The translations under genes and the position numbers were made by a program. Below, one piece after another: positions 34,605-45,613 of a DNA stretch of 64,000 nt (positions are counted from its first letter, which is position 1; each line of letters opens with the position of its first letter). Below the pieces are notes generated by a model. It was not told the DNA's origin. It was given only the letters and a program-made list of their open reading frames with translations, and did not search any database. Origin of the DNA: Ophioceras dolichostomum (lineage: Eukaryota > Ascomycota > Sordariomycetes > Magnaporthales > Ophioceraceae); NCBI GenBank assembly GCA_003049485.1, contig PYST01000197.1, forward strand, positions 422 to 64,421. Reading direction: 5' to 3'.

Positions 34605-36495
34605 TCAAGCCTTAGCAGAAGCAGCAGCCATCAACACGCCCTTCCTCCAATCCCAATACCCCTTCCGCACACGATCCCACCTCTGCCCCAACCGATCCAG
34701 ACACACCACCGCCTTGTCGACATCCCCCTTCTCCGCATAGATCTCCGCCAGCAGATCCAGCGCATGCGAGCTCTTCACCTCTTCTTCTTCTTCTCCGTCC
34801 CCAACAACGCCGCTCACCAGTCCGCCCACGAACCCCTCCACCTCCGCCAAGGCTCGTCCGCCCTTCACCAGCACGCCGCGCAGGTAGTTCCACGGGCTCT
34901 GGTTCTGCGGCGCGAGGAGGATCTTCTCCTTTGCGTACCTCACCTCCCGATCGATGATCTCCTCGGGTACTTTCTCGTCGCGCTCCGTGGCGTGCGAGTC
35001 CGGCGTCGTGTGCGCCGGGTCGGTGAACACCAGGAAGAAGCGGTGCGACCAGGCCGAGTTGTTGCGCACGTCGTCGTCGAGCAGCTTCTCGATCGACTTC
35101 AGCTCCTCCGGGTCGGACCAGCAACCCAGCAGGCGGACGAGGAACTGCCGGTACGACCAGACGTGGTAGTTCTTGGTGTCCTCCGCGAGCATGGTGGTGA
35201 TGAAGGCGCGTTCCGAGCGGACCAGGCGGGAGACTTCGTCGTCGGCGTTGGAGGAGATGGTGGGGTGGTAGGCCTCGAGCAGCAGGTGGCGGTGGTGCCA
35301 GATCTGGTAGTTCTTGAGGTGCTCGAGCGCCACGCCGTTGAGCCACTCAATCTCGTCGGGGATGGGGAGGTTGAGGGCCGTGATGATGGAGAAGCGGTAG
35401 AGCCAGACGGTGTAGTGGGCTGGATTCATGGAGATGACGTGCTCGGTTAGCTTGAGGCAGCGGGGCGAGTACTCTTTGTTGGCCATTACGGCTCGGAGGT
35501 AGGATATGGCTGTGGAGGGTAGAGGTAGGTAAGGAGCGTAGGATTGCCGGGTTAGCGTTTACTTGTTAAAGGAAACCACAGCACAGGTTCTTAATTTGCA
35601 GGGGCGTTTTAGTGGAAGAGGGAAGCAGTACGGCCCGGGAAGGCCAGCTTGCACACGTACCCTCAGCATATTCATCTGGATACGAGATAGCCGCGAGCGC
35701 ACCCTCGGGCTCGTCCAGGGGGATGGGATCAACATCGTCCCAGGCCGGGTCGTTGGCGAAGGAGGCCGAGATCTGGCCGTACAGCTCCTGCCTAAGCGCC
35801 GCCATCTCGCGTCTGCGCGTCCGTTCCTCCTCGACGTCCTCGTCCGCGAGAGCGAAAGGACTACCGGTGTCCGGGTCGAGCGCGCCGCTCTCGGCACGGG
35901 CCCTCTTGTCCAGAAAGGCGCGGTGGGCAGCCGTCAGGGCCGTCAGGAGGATGCGCCTGTCCGTGCGAGCGCGGAACTGCTCCGGGGAGAGCTCGCCGAG
36001 GTCGCGCCCGAGGTGGTCCTTCCCCCAGCTGCTCGGCTTCTTGAGGGAGCGGATAGGGAGGTTCGCGTCGTTGAAGGCGCGCCAGGTGTCCTTCTGTGCT
36101 TTGTTGCTGAGCTGCCGCTTGCTACCGCCGCTTCCGCTTGCTGCCGAGGAGGAGGATCGCACGAACTGCGAGCTGGCCCAGGCTTGTCGTTCGCTTGTCG
36201 AGAGCCCGCTGATGCCGACCTCTTTCAGTGCTTTGTCGAGCGGGCGCGTCGCTTGGAACCGCTGCTGGCTCCTCTCGTTGACGGTGCGTGGTGGTGGTGG
36301 TGGCGCTGCAGGAGCTGCAACTTTTGCTTCTGTATTGCACCAAGGTGGTGGTCAGGTCAGGGTCCTGGGAGACGCCGAGGTTTACAGGTGATGGGTGGCA
36401 TGGGCGAAATGAAAGGTCAAGGTTGAGGAATGGGGGGAGGGTGCTTTCTCACTGTCTTCTTTTGGCTTGGGGACGGCCTTTGATTTGGGCGGCAT
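34605..36495 (-). CDS. RAM2: CaaX prenyltransferase common alpha subunit
   Basis: Exons 36495-36453, 36329-35661 and 35509-34605 join in phase to 538 residues. PPTA repeats are clear: WLYRFSIITALN, KNYQIWHHRHLLLE, KNYHVWSYRQFLVR, NNSAWSHRFFLVF and NQSPWNYLRGVLV. The conserved core starts at about residue 195 (YGQISASF, DPAWDDVDPIPLDEP). Ram2 pairs with Ram1 as farnesyltransferase and with Cdc43 as geranylgeranyltransferase I, modifying Ras, Rho and a-type pheromone. The protein is far longer than yeast Ram2 (316 residues): about 195 extra N-terminal residues contain a Pro run, a Ser run and a charged helical part (SSWGKDHLGRDLGELSPEQFRARTDRRILL). The family match is firm; the role of the extension is unknown. 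ERG12 lies downstream on the opposite side of the spacer, same strand. Confidence 0.93.
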
Positions 36496-37741
36496 TGTCC
36501 CTCCCTACCAACCTAGCACATGCAAGGAGGTGTTAGACTTGCTATTCGGTGATTCCGTTCTCATATGATCATCTGGATGGATGATGGAAGCTCGAAAGCT
36601 GTGAGGTTGGATGCGGGGTACAAAATAATAGCTCCCCTTACTAACAGAGGAACAATATCAACGCTAAAAAGCCCCACCAATTCTGAACCTCCCTTGCTTT
36701 CTTCTTCCACCCAGCTCGCCTTCCTGGCTGGCTTACAGCTTGTCTGCGCTCAAAGCCTCCCTTCCTCTGAGACTGCTAGCTGCCTTGTATCTTTGGCACT
36801 CAAATGGTCAGGCCGGGCCAGGACAAAACCATCCTACTTCTCGAAATATTTCCTCTATCGTCAGGCTTTCCATCGTCGCAATTCTTTCCATCTTTGTGAA
36901 TACCTCAGTATCTGTACCTGGTACCTCGGCATTTTCGTTTTTTGAGTCCCGAGCGTGTCTGTACCTAGACCCCAAAAGTTGCACGATACGCCCGGCCGGG
37001 GAAGGCCCAAGGCCGTAGACTCGACGGGAAGGGATAAGTTTAACAGTCGATACTCGACCATACTAAGCACACCAACAAGAGCTCCGTGTGGCAGTAACGG
37101 CATTGTGTGATAATATGATGCTCTTAAGAATACGGGGCAGTGGCCCTGAACATGCCCCTCGAGCACCTGAAGCAATCTTGTAGTTACACCAACCTCACTA
37201 GTACCGAGATTTCCGCTCTATCAAAACAAATAGAAGGCTAGGTGCATGCTCTACCATGGAATCATGGAGCCCGGAGTCTCCCATAGGTAATGTCAGGTCC
37301 TAAGTCGTGACGACGAGCTAGGACTGTCTCCCAGAGTGCGGCTCTTGAAGTGAAAGCGAATGTGCATAGTATAGATGTTTTTTTATATACGGCTAACCAG
37401 CCCATGTTTCCCCCATATACCTATCTACTCCCCTAGATCATCTGAGAATTACTCCTCCGTGATTTTGTTTCGTAGCTCCTCCTATCCCCGTCTACATACG
37501 CCTTGTGCCTGCCATGACGCCGCCACCACGACCACCGCCACCCACACACACCAAGACAGCCAAAGCCGGTAAGGAAAAGAATCCATTAAAGAAGCGAAAC
37601 TATATGCAAAGTCTTTCACGCTCCCAACTCCTTTTTTATCCAACCCTTTTTGTTGTTGAGAAAGGGTCTCGATTAGTCGTAGTATGTACCTGGTAGGTAC
37701 CTAGGTAGGTACCATAAGTAAAGGTAGGTAGATGATAGATA
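36496..37741. other. RAM2 promoter and spacer to ERG12
   Basis: No gene seen in 1.25 kb. The right end (37686-37735) has several TAGGTA/TACCTA units, including a palindromic TACCTAGGTAGGTACC. Confidence 0.5.
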
Positions 37742-39305
37742 TCAGCTCTCCACCCTCCAGAACTTCCACCCCTCCCTCTCTCCCCCATCACCATGCACAC
37801 CGACGAGCCTCTCAACGCCGTCGTTCCCGTCCGCGTTGAGGAACTTCTCCTCGTCGATCTCCATCCCGCCGTCCTCGTCCTCGTCCATGCCGTTCCGCAG
37901 CACGGCGGGCCACAGCACGCCGACGCCGTCGCCGCCCAGCGTGGTCTCGAACTTGGTGTACCCCTCCCGGTCGAGCTGCTCCTCGAGCCTGTCCAGCTTC
38001 TCGCGTGGCACGTCCGGTCGCAGGAGCGTGATGGAGCAGCCCCCCCCTCCGGCCCCCGTCAGCTTCGTCCATCCGATCCCCTCGTGGTCGACCAGCTCCC
38101 GGATGCGCTCGAGCCGCGGGTGCGAAACGCCCAGCGACACGAGCAGGCCGTGGTTGATGGTCATGAGCTCGCCCACCTTGCGCAGGGACTCGGCCTCCTC
38201 GTTGTCGAAGTCGTCCGCGTCGATCAGCGCGCCCGCGCTGGCGGTCACCTTGTCGATCGCGTCGAAGATGGAGCCCACGAGCTTCGGGTGCGCCTCCTTC
38301 AGCTTGTGCACCTTGGCGACCTCGCGGTTGGTCGACTTGGCCTGCATGGTGTTGACCAGCAGCAGGGGCAGCTTGGGGAAATCCCAGAGCGGGCGCACCG
38401 TGGGCGGCGCGTTGTAGTCCTTGCGCTGGAACATGACGGCCTTGCCCTGCGTCGCCACCGTGTTGTCGACGCCCGAGACCTGGGCGCCGTGGATGCACAT
38501 CTCGGACACGAATGCCCAGCGGTTGATGCGCTCGACCTGCAACCGCGCCTCCTCGGCCGGCTGGTCCTGGTGCGGGCCGGAAAGGGTGCGGATCTGGAGC
38601 AGGAGGGAGGCCGCGATGCAGACCGATATGGACGCGCTGGAGCCTAGGCCGGCGCCGATCGGGATCGTGGACCGCAGGGTGTAGATGCAGCCGGGGAAGT
38701 TCTGCGAGCCCAGCGAGAGGAACAGGTACAGGAAGGCCGCCGCCGAGTGCTGGTGCACCTTACGCTCCGCCTCGGGCTTGTGTGTGGACACGACGGTCAG
38801 GTGCGGCTGGATGGCCGCGACCAGGTCTGGATCGAGGCTCGTGACGAGGTCGTAGTAGTATTTCTTCTTGGAAGGGTGCGAGAAGGTCGTCCATGGCAGG
38901 TCGTCGATGTTCCATGTGTGCAGCAGGTCTATGTCGGGAAACCTGAGGGTCACCGTCCGTTTCGACTTGGACAGTGCTGTGACGAGAAGATATGACCGGA
39001 GGGAAACCGCCGCAGCGATCGCAGCCTGGATGCACGCAAAAGAAAAACAAAGTCAGCAATGGCGGAACGGCTAACAACACCAGTTAGCACCTGAAATGTG
39101 CGCGACCGTAACGTACCTTGCCGTGGACGACGGCGTGCTCTCCAAAGACGATGGTCTTGCCAGGCGCAGACACCATGAATGCGGGCATCATGGGACTCGA
39201 GGCCTTCCGGCCCTTTGGTGTCCTGGGCTCGTGCGAAGTGCCATTGCCGTTCAAATATGTGCCCTCCGCCCCGTTGCGTGCCCCATTGGCTACGCCGGAC
39301 GTCAT
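37742..39305 (-). CDS. ERG12: Mevalonate kinase
   Basis: Exons 39305-39117 and 39025-37742 (91-nt intron, GTACGT..TCCAG) join in phase to 490 residues. It is a GHMP kinase: SAPGKTIVFGEHAVVHGK at the N-terminus, the ATP loop IPIGAGLGSSAS and the C-terminal KLTGAGGGGCSI. The segment VSGVDNTVATQG carries the catalytic aspartate region of mevalonate kinases. It phosphorylates mevalonate to 5-phosphomevalonate with ATP in the cytosol or peroxisome, on the route to farnesyl diphosphate and ergosterol. The C-terminal extension of about 50 residues after ETTLGGDGVGVLWP is acidic and low complexity. It follows RAM2 in the same orientation, so an isoprenoid-supply gene stands beside an isoprenoid-using one. 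Confidence 0.95.
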
Positions 39306-41412
39306 TTTATGGTATGTAAGAGTGTTTTCTTTATAACTTTTAGTTTAGAATGTCGCAGGAGGATTGCGGCGCTTTGGTCTTGGACGGTCCGTTCCTATCG
39401 GAGAGGTTGTTGGGACTGCTGGGCATCTTTATATATATGGCTTGGTTTTAGCGCACTGGAAATGGCTAGCTGTGGGAATGAAACATTGAAACCTTTCTGC
39501 ACCACCCGCCCCGTCACCTGCATATAAGACGAAGGAGAAACTGGGAAGCATGGCATGAGAAAAAAAAAGTGCGTGTGTTGCCCGGCCCCCAAAAGAGGCC
39601 TCGAAGCTTTCGAATGTGCAAGGACTGGACGGGAACGAAGTACAAAGAAGGGATAGATATCACAGGAGGTGTGGTGGCACTCACCCCTACCTGTACCTGC
39701 GCAACGCACGCCAAGAATGGCGCTGAGAAGTACAGTGTACAGCGTCTGGTATGTGACTTGTGGCGGGCCACACAGGCGGGCGGGCACTAGGACCTTGCTG
39801 AATCTGCAGTGGGAACAGAGTTGAACCTATACCGCAACCACGCACGCCTATAGTAAAGGGGGGAAAACTGGCGAGTTCCTTTGAAAGATGGTGTGCTGAG
39901 CCGTATCAGATCTGGCAAGGGGATGCACGCAACTAAAAGGCAAGAGTGTGGCTCGGGAAGGATCTGAGAGCGGTGTGAGAAGGACGGACGCGGACGGGAC
40001 CGGCCCCGGGAACTTTTTGTTAAAAAGAGAACCTACGAAGATGAAGTGCCTTGCTGTATTTCGACGAGTTGTTGAGGCGCGGGGGTGGATTACGCGGTGA
40101 GTGTGGCCCCATGCCTGCTGCTACTGCCGATTGTCGCCGGAAACGGCATGGCCCTTCGCTGTGTGAAAGATGTGACAGGCACGGGATCAAGTTGCTTCTC
40201 GGCCATGAAGGAAGCCTGGAAGCCAGCAACGGCGCTCATCGGATGGGATAGTTTTTTGCAGGGAATCATCCATGTCGTCAACACGGTCTTCCCCTCAAAA
40301 CTTCTTCTTGGCCCTTTCCCCAACTTTTCATCCCGACAAACCGGAAATCCCGGCAAAGATTCCAGGAAAGTGTTCCGTGTTAGTGAATTAGAAAGTACCT
40401 AGGTGGTAGCAGCACGAATATCGGGACTCGGTATTAACAAAAGCGCTAATCTCATTGGGCCATTCAAGTTGGGCTATTAGCTCGATCCCCATCGGCCAGA
40501 GGGTCTCCCGAAAGGGGGGGTCCGCCTCCACTGCCGTCACTGTTCCTGACAGAGCCGGGACAGTGTGCCAGTGGATCACGGATATGGGAACGGAATCCGT
40601 CGTGTTCAACGGATAGGTTGAGTTCATCTTGCAGATCCCTATCAGAATTGATGACACCCCCAAAGGCAAAGTCATGTGGTTGGACAACATGCCGTCTCGG
40701 TTCTTCCCTGCGCTGCAGCGGAAGCGCCGCGATGGCCTGCGCCTGCTGGCGTCAGCGTCAGCGTAGCGACACAGGTTGAGAGCGAAGGGCCTCGACAGCA
40801 AGACTGGACCTGAGCGCCTCAGCCACGAAATTCCTGGCTGGAGCTGGCCTTGTCGGGACATTCAAGCCCCTTCCGTAGTACCTGTGGCTGCCCGGTTGGA
40901 AACACTGGTCTACGGCCTTCCCTCAGCAGCACTCCCGCTGTCTTGGTGTTCATCAGCCGGGACCACAATCATCAGGCTGAGCCATGCTTGCATGATCTGG
41001 ACATTTATAGTCTTTTCGTGTTCACGTTCACCCAGCCATGCGCTACCGAGCCAGCCCGTTGTTTGCTTATCGCTGAGGTTCCTGACGGCAGACTTATGCC
41101 GCCGGGTCTGATTTTGTTGGGCTCGAACTGTTCCGTGGTCTACATCCCAAGGCAACCCCGCGACGTCATCATCACTGCTGAATTATCATGGAGATGTGAG
41201 AGTAACTGGGTACACCTCAATACCGTTTACTGAACCAGCCCGACGCAAAGAGTTCAGCTATCCTCTCAACCAACATTCAGGGTTTAAGCCACATTCCCGC
41301 TCTCATATCATCATCGTGTTCTTCGCTCACTACTCGGCAAATCCGTGTTAGACTTGTCAGTGGCCAAAAACTACAGTATTGGCTAGTTGAGCCGAGAGTT
41401 GAAGACAAAAAT
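39306..41412. other. Intergenic, about 2.1 kb
   Basis: I find no supported gene. The longest frame (minus 40388-40861, 157 codons) has no motif and overlaps plus-strand frames of similar size. The ERG12 promoter lies at the left end. Confidence 0.45.
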
Positions 41413-42111
41413 ATGGCCGTCACTGAATATGCAACCCTGCACTGCACGGCCGATAATCTCACTCCCGAGCTGCGTGGTCTCCTCATAGAGGGCAACGAGA
41501 TCCAGGACAAATGGTGCGCGGAACACCAGCCTGCTCCCTCTGGCAGCGCCCGCACTGGATTTAGCTACATGTTCCAGCAGGTCGAGAACCCCGCCGTCGT
41601 CCTGCTGGCTCGGAAATGGCCCTCCGTGGCCGCACACTGGGAATGGATCGCCGGCGACGCCAACAAGGCCGTCATGGCGACCGTGATGCCGCACATCGCT
41701 CCGGACAAGGTCGTCCTCTTCCACGTGGAAGGCGAGATCTTCACGGAGCCGGAGCCGGACGGCGGCGGTGGCGCCCAACAACAACAACTCCTCACCCCGC
41801 TCATCGACAGCCCGATCATCAGCGTCGAGCGCATGTTCGTCCCCTCCTCGCAAAGGGCGGCGTTCGCGGCCAAGTTCGCGCAGGTCAGCAGCAGGATCCT
41901 GTCCGGCTTTGCGAAGCCGTCGTTCGCGCACCGGGGCGGGTGGCGCGCCGACAAGGAGGCAGAGGACAAGGAGGAATTCGTGCTCTACGCCGGGTGGGAC
42001 AGCATCGAGCAGCACGCCGAGTTCGCCAAGTCGGCCGAGTACCCTCGCTACGCTGAGCTTGCGGCCCCCACCGAGGGCTCTGAGACTAAGCACTACCGCC
42101 GGTTCCATTGA
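41413..42111 (+). CDS. Duplicated dimeric alpha/beta-barrel (ABM-like) protein
   Basis: A single-exon frame of 232 residues. It looks like two ABM-type halves. The first (about 5-105) runs from YATLHCTA through LARKWPSVAAHWEWI and VVLFHVEGEIF. The second (about 130-220) runs from SPIISVERMFVPSS through FVLYAGWDSIEQHAEFAKS and the typical YPRYAEL end. Antibiotic biosynthesis monooxygenase (ABM) and related ferredoxin-like folds in fungi include small oxygenases and stress proteins; many members have no known function. No catalytic residue can be asserted. A glycine/glutamine linker separates the halves. No neighbouring biosynthetic genes are present. Confidence 0.75.
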   Translation: MAVTEYATLHCTADNLTPELRGLLIEGNEIQDKWCAEHQPAPSGSARTGFSYMFQQVENPAVVLLARKWPSVAAHWEWIAGDANKAVMATVMPHIAPDKVVLFHVEGEIFTEPEPDGGGGAQQQQLLTPLIDSPIISVERMFVPSSQRAAFAAKFAQVSSRILSGFAKPSFAHRGGWRADKEAEDKEEFVLYAGWDSIEQHAEFAKSAEYPRYAELAAPTEGSETKHYRRFH

Positions 42112-42600
42112 GGGGGAAAAAGGAGTGTCGGTTGATGTCAAGCGCCCGTGGAACAAGTGGGCGGTGACGTGTGACCCGGGGGAGGACTAGAAGAGATTGG
42201 CTGGGCCGGACGGCGCGGATTCGGTGGCTCGTATGACCTGGCTGGTCTTTTCCTGGCTCCTCCCTTCCCCGTTCCGCCAGGGAGAGCACACACCAAGTGA
42301 CGACGGATTGCAATGCAGAGGCAGTCATCACTTCCCAAGAGAGTAAGGGGCTCGATTCCGAAGGTATACCTGGACGCCTTTTTATTGTATCATGAATGGT
42401 ACCGCCCGGTCAGCCGGGACGGATGGATGCGAGGAGGAGCAAAGTTCCTTCTTTGACAAGAAAAGAAAAAGAACATATTCCGGGGCCCCATCGTCGTTTG
42501 GTCGTCGTCTGATATGTTGAAACCCCCCCAGCCAAGAAGAGCCATAAAAAAGAACACCGGTTTCACCCTTGCCCAAAAAAAAAATCCTCCTCTTCAACGT
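42112..42600. other. Convergent 3' regions of the ABM-like gene and RPL38
   Basis: No gene seen; contains an A-run near 42575 that would be the T-rich 3' sequence of RPL38 on the minus strand. Confidence 0.5.
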
Positions 42601-43239
42601 CTATGAAGACTTGGACTTCTTATCCTTCTTGTTCACGTCGGTGATCGCCAAGCCTGGAAATTCGAGGGGGCAGGGAGGTTAGACATTTGATTCCAGCCAG
42701 GGCACAAATTGTTCGAGAGCGAGTGTTCATGGGGAAAGGGGGGTTGGTTCCATACTAGGTGGCAAGCTCTGCTTGAGCTTCTCGGCCTTCTCCGCGTCCT
42801 TCACGATAAGGGTGTAAAGGTGCTTCGAGCAGCGGACCTTGAACTTGACCTGGTTCGCCTTCTTGGACTTCTTGATCCTCGCCGCTGTAGATATGTGAAA
42901 TATCACCCCCAAAGGTCAGAAACGGTCTCTCGCCATGGAGCAACTGCGAAGAGTGTTCCCCTGCAATGTGTCTTGCTTCCCGAAGCCAGCTTGCTCCCCC
43001 AATCCAGCAAAAAAAGGCGATTCCCATCATCGCTTGAACGAATTCAGTCGTCGCTGTTCGGCGGCGGCGGGCGGAGGAAACTCACAGGAAGCATCCTTCC
43101 TCCGGCAGATCTCAATGAACTATTGGCGTGGGTAGCAATTGTTAGCATTGTGTCCCGGCAATTCCATTGGAGAACGGAGAGTTTTTGGGAGGATTGGCAG
43201 AAGATATACCTTCTTGATATCGGCGACCTCGCGAGGCAT
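42601..43239 (-). CDS. RPL38: 60S ribosomal protein eL38
   Basis: Four exons on the minus strand (43239-43210, 43119-43086, 42884-42756, 42653-42601) join in phase to 81 residues. The product MPREVADIKKFIEICRRKD, then RIKKSKKANQVKFKVRCSK and LYTLIVKDAEKAEKLKQSLPP, matches eL38 along its whole length. The protein is a component of the large ribosomal subunit. The C-terminal tail is a short Lys/Ser-rich stretch. Introns are 90, 201 and 102 nt, each GT-AG. The gene is divergent from the 87-residue membrane-protein gene to the right. Confidence 0.95.
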
Positions 43240-43993
43240 CTTGACGGTTGTTTTTCCAAGTGTTCGGGGTGGAGGGGACAAAAAAAGTAGATGATGCCGT
43301 CGTTCCTCTTTTTTTTTTGTCTGGCTGTCGAGGAATTTCTCGAAATGATGTGCACTTTGTGGGCGCGAAATTTGGTGTGGTAGCCCGCCTGCTGCTGTAG
43401 CCACGCCCTGGGGCGTGTAGAAAGTGCCGAAATCTTGGCATGGACTTCAGGCGGGGTGGGGCCTTACCATCGATTGAATTGGCCCTTGACATGCTCCCTC
43501 TTGACTTTCACTCTAACGAGACAGACGTTCCTGCATGGGAGTGAAAGTGCAATAAAACTACCGTGAATTGTCTTGAAGCCAGACCATACCTTCTAAATAA
43601 TGGTAGCTTCACATCGTGTCCGCACCATATCATCTAGGCGCACTGGAGTTATCGTGGCCGTTTAGGTAGGTGTCTGGGCAGGACCCGGGCAGTGCTTGCT
43701 ACCACAACGAATTGTTTGAGGCTGAACCCCGCGTTACCTGAAGCTGGGTGACGCGTTCGGCCAGATATCATTCATCGAATGCCATGATCCTCCAGGGCAT
43801 CAATTGACAAGTGTCATCAATCGAAAGTCCAACCTGCCGGGGTACAGTTGATATTTTCTGGCATCTGAAAAACAGTCTCTTACCCCTGAGTTATCGAGTC
43901 TCTTTCCATAAAGCCTCTGTACCTCACCTACCTTAGGACCTAACCACTGTGCTCCTCTCACCCTTCCCTTTACGCCGACCTCCCACTCTCAAC
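43240..43993. promoter_or_regulatory. Divergent promoter region of RPL38 and the 87-residue gene
   Basis: A 754-bp spacer. Near the right end are pyrimidine-rich stretches and CTACCTTAGG-like motifs. No individual site can be assigned. Confidence 0.4.
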
Positions 43994-44465
43994 ATGCCCA
44001 CGCCATTGGACAATGCTATGAAATCTAAGGTCAGTTCTTCACACCATTGCCTACAAGAGCCCTAATTGCTAACTATCTCTTGAATAGAATGCGATTCTCG
44101 GTATGTGTGACCAACCCCTGTCGTCTCGGCGTTTGTCCTTTCAGATGCTAACATCTGAGGCCGATCATCAAAGCATTCACCGGCCTAGTGACCGGCGCCG
44201 CCATCTGGGCCATCTGGGGCGGGGACATCTTTCCCGCCGCCTCTGATCCGACCGGAGATCCCGAATCATGGACCCGGGAAGATATGCGGAGGTGGCTTGC
44301 TGCCGTATGTCTGATGAACCCAACTCGAGCGCCCCTTCCTCCACTGGGAGACCCTTGGCTGACATACACGTGATGCCACAGAGAAATCTTCACCCACAGG
44401 ATAGCGACACGAGGGAACAGCTCCTTGAAAGGGTCAAGGCGAATATGAGAATCCCTCGGTCTTGA
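43994..44465 (+). CDS. Small single-pass membrane protein, 87 residues
   Basis: Exons 43994-44029, 44088-44100 (13 nt), 44174-44304 and 44382-44465 join in phase to 87 residues. After MPTPLDNAMKSKNAIL comes one membrane helix (FTGLVTGAAIWAIWGGDIF). A charged C-terminal part follows with WTREDMRRWLAARN and a later REQLLERVKANMR. The W-x2-x-DM-x2-WL-x8 spacing resembles the Ish1/SAP-like short helical motif seen in some fungal membrane and stress proteins. I do not recognise an orthologue. Consistent phase over three short GT-AG introns makes the gene model credible, including the 13-nt micro-exon. Localisation, perhaps mitochondrial or nuclear envelope, is a guess. Confidence 0.7.
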
Positions 44466-45121
44466 ATTTGGGCTAGGTCAGGCAGGCATCACCCGCCGAG
44501 CTTTCTGCCTCTCTCTGACCAGTGGTACAACTGCCGGGTATTCCTTCCAAACGACGTCTTTATCTTTCTTCCTTGGCTGTTTCGCTGCTTGGGCCTTGTA
44601 ATTGAGGTTGCAGGACTAGCGTGGACGACGTGCGTACTCTATTGGTGGCGTGGTTGCATTTCTGCACTTTCGATTTCACTATCACCTGCGGACAGCCTCG
44701 ATACGACCTGGCAGTCAAAACAAGAAAGCCTCGTCCTCCTGAGTCTTGAATACTGCAAGCTGTGCCACCTACCATGATACGTTGGCTCTAAACGGTGATG
44801 CAGGGTCCCCAATATCTGCACATCGCCATTTGCCGTGAGAAAAGGTACCCTTCCTTCGGAAGACGGTGTGGACAACTTGGAAGACCATCATCAACCGCTG
44901 CCTGAGCAGCAAGCGAGCCGCCAGGAGCCATCTCCCTATATTTTCACGCGCCCGCCTCGCCATCCCCTCCTATCTCTTCCTCGTCGTTTCTCCTCTCCAG
45001 CTCGTCGTCCCACACGCACACAGCAAGATTCCAAGAGAACCCCCCCCCCCCCCCCCNNNNNNNNNNCAACGAACCTACTTCTACCCGTCTATACGCCAGG
45101 CCAACAAGCAAGAAGGAAAGG
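44466..45121. other. Intergenic, contains an assembly gap
   Basis: No gene recognised. The last 100 bases are pyrimidine-rich and include the poly-C run and N gap. Confidence 0.45.
45040..45066. other. Poly-C run followed by 10-N assembly gap
   Basis: Seventeen C at 45040-45056 are followed by ten N at 45057-45066. The gap probably reflects failed sequencing through a long homopolymer, and its true size is unknown. Confidence 0.98.
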
Positions 45122-45613
45122 ATGTCCGAGGAGAGTAATTCAGACAAAGTTTTTGATAAAACCATCAAGGTTGTTGCCGTCTCGGCTGCGGTCGTGGGGG
45201 TTGGCTATGCCGCCGCAAGCTACCATTGTCCACGTCCCGCCCCGAGGTCTCCCACGGTAAGTCCTTGTCTACCTAGCTCCCGTCATCCGAATCGACAAGT
45301 CTGCCCAACCCAATGTTAACCCGCAGTTCTCTCTCCCGCATCTAACAGTTGCCGCGATATGCTACTCAACATGGCCCCAATTGCCATGCGTGCCATCCCC
45401 GGTCGGATTGCAATACCTGCAAGAACAAACGAGGTAAAGTGTCCCCCCTCCCCTCCCCACGTGTGCCTGTTTTATGTCAATCTCAAGAGGATCTTGCTTT
45501 CTACTTCTACTACTTCGGGTGGAGATGCTCTGTTTTTTGTTGCCCGCTAACGGTTCTTCTTGGCGTATCAGCTTGAGATGGGACGCTACTCCAAGATTGT
45601 CGCCGCGGGCTAA
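45122..45613 (+). CDS. Possible small membrane protein, splicing unresolved
   Basis: A start at 45122 gives 45 codons (MSEESNSDKVFDKTIKVV, then the hydrophobic VSAAVVGVGYAAASY) up to a good donor GTAAGT at 45257. Further pieces with donor/acceptor signals follow: a segment reading MLLNMAPIAMRAIPG near 45360-45434, then GTAAAG, and a last piece LEMGRYSKIVAAG ending in TAA at 45611-45613. The phases I can derive do not connect all three pieces without a conflict. The gap 55 bases upstream could hide a leader. I do not recognise a family. Treat as a candidate only. Confidence 0.35.

Noticed and set aside
37264..37336. Possible second copy of the SHB17-intron MITE
   Set aside because: Only short matches (TCTCCCAGAGT and AGTCGTGA) are shared. 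No paired inverted ends or TA duplication could be found.
40388..40861. 157-codon minus-strand frame
   Set aside because: No recognisable domain, overlapping frames of similar size on the other strand and no supporting neighbours.
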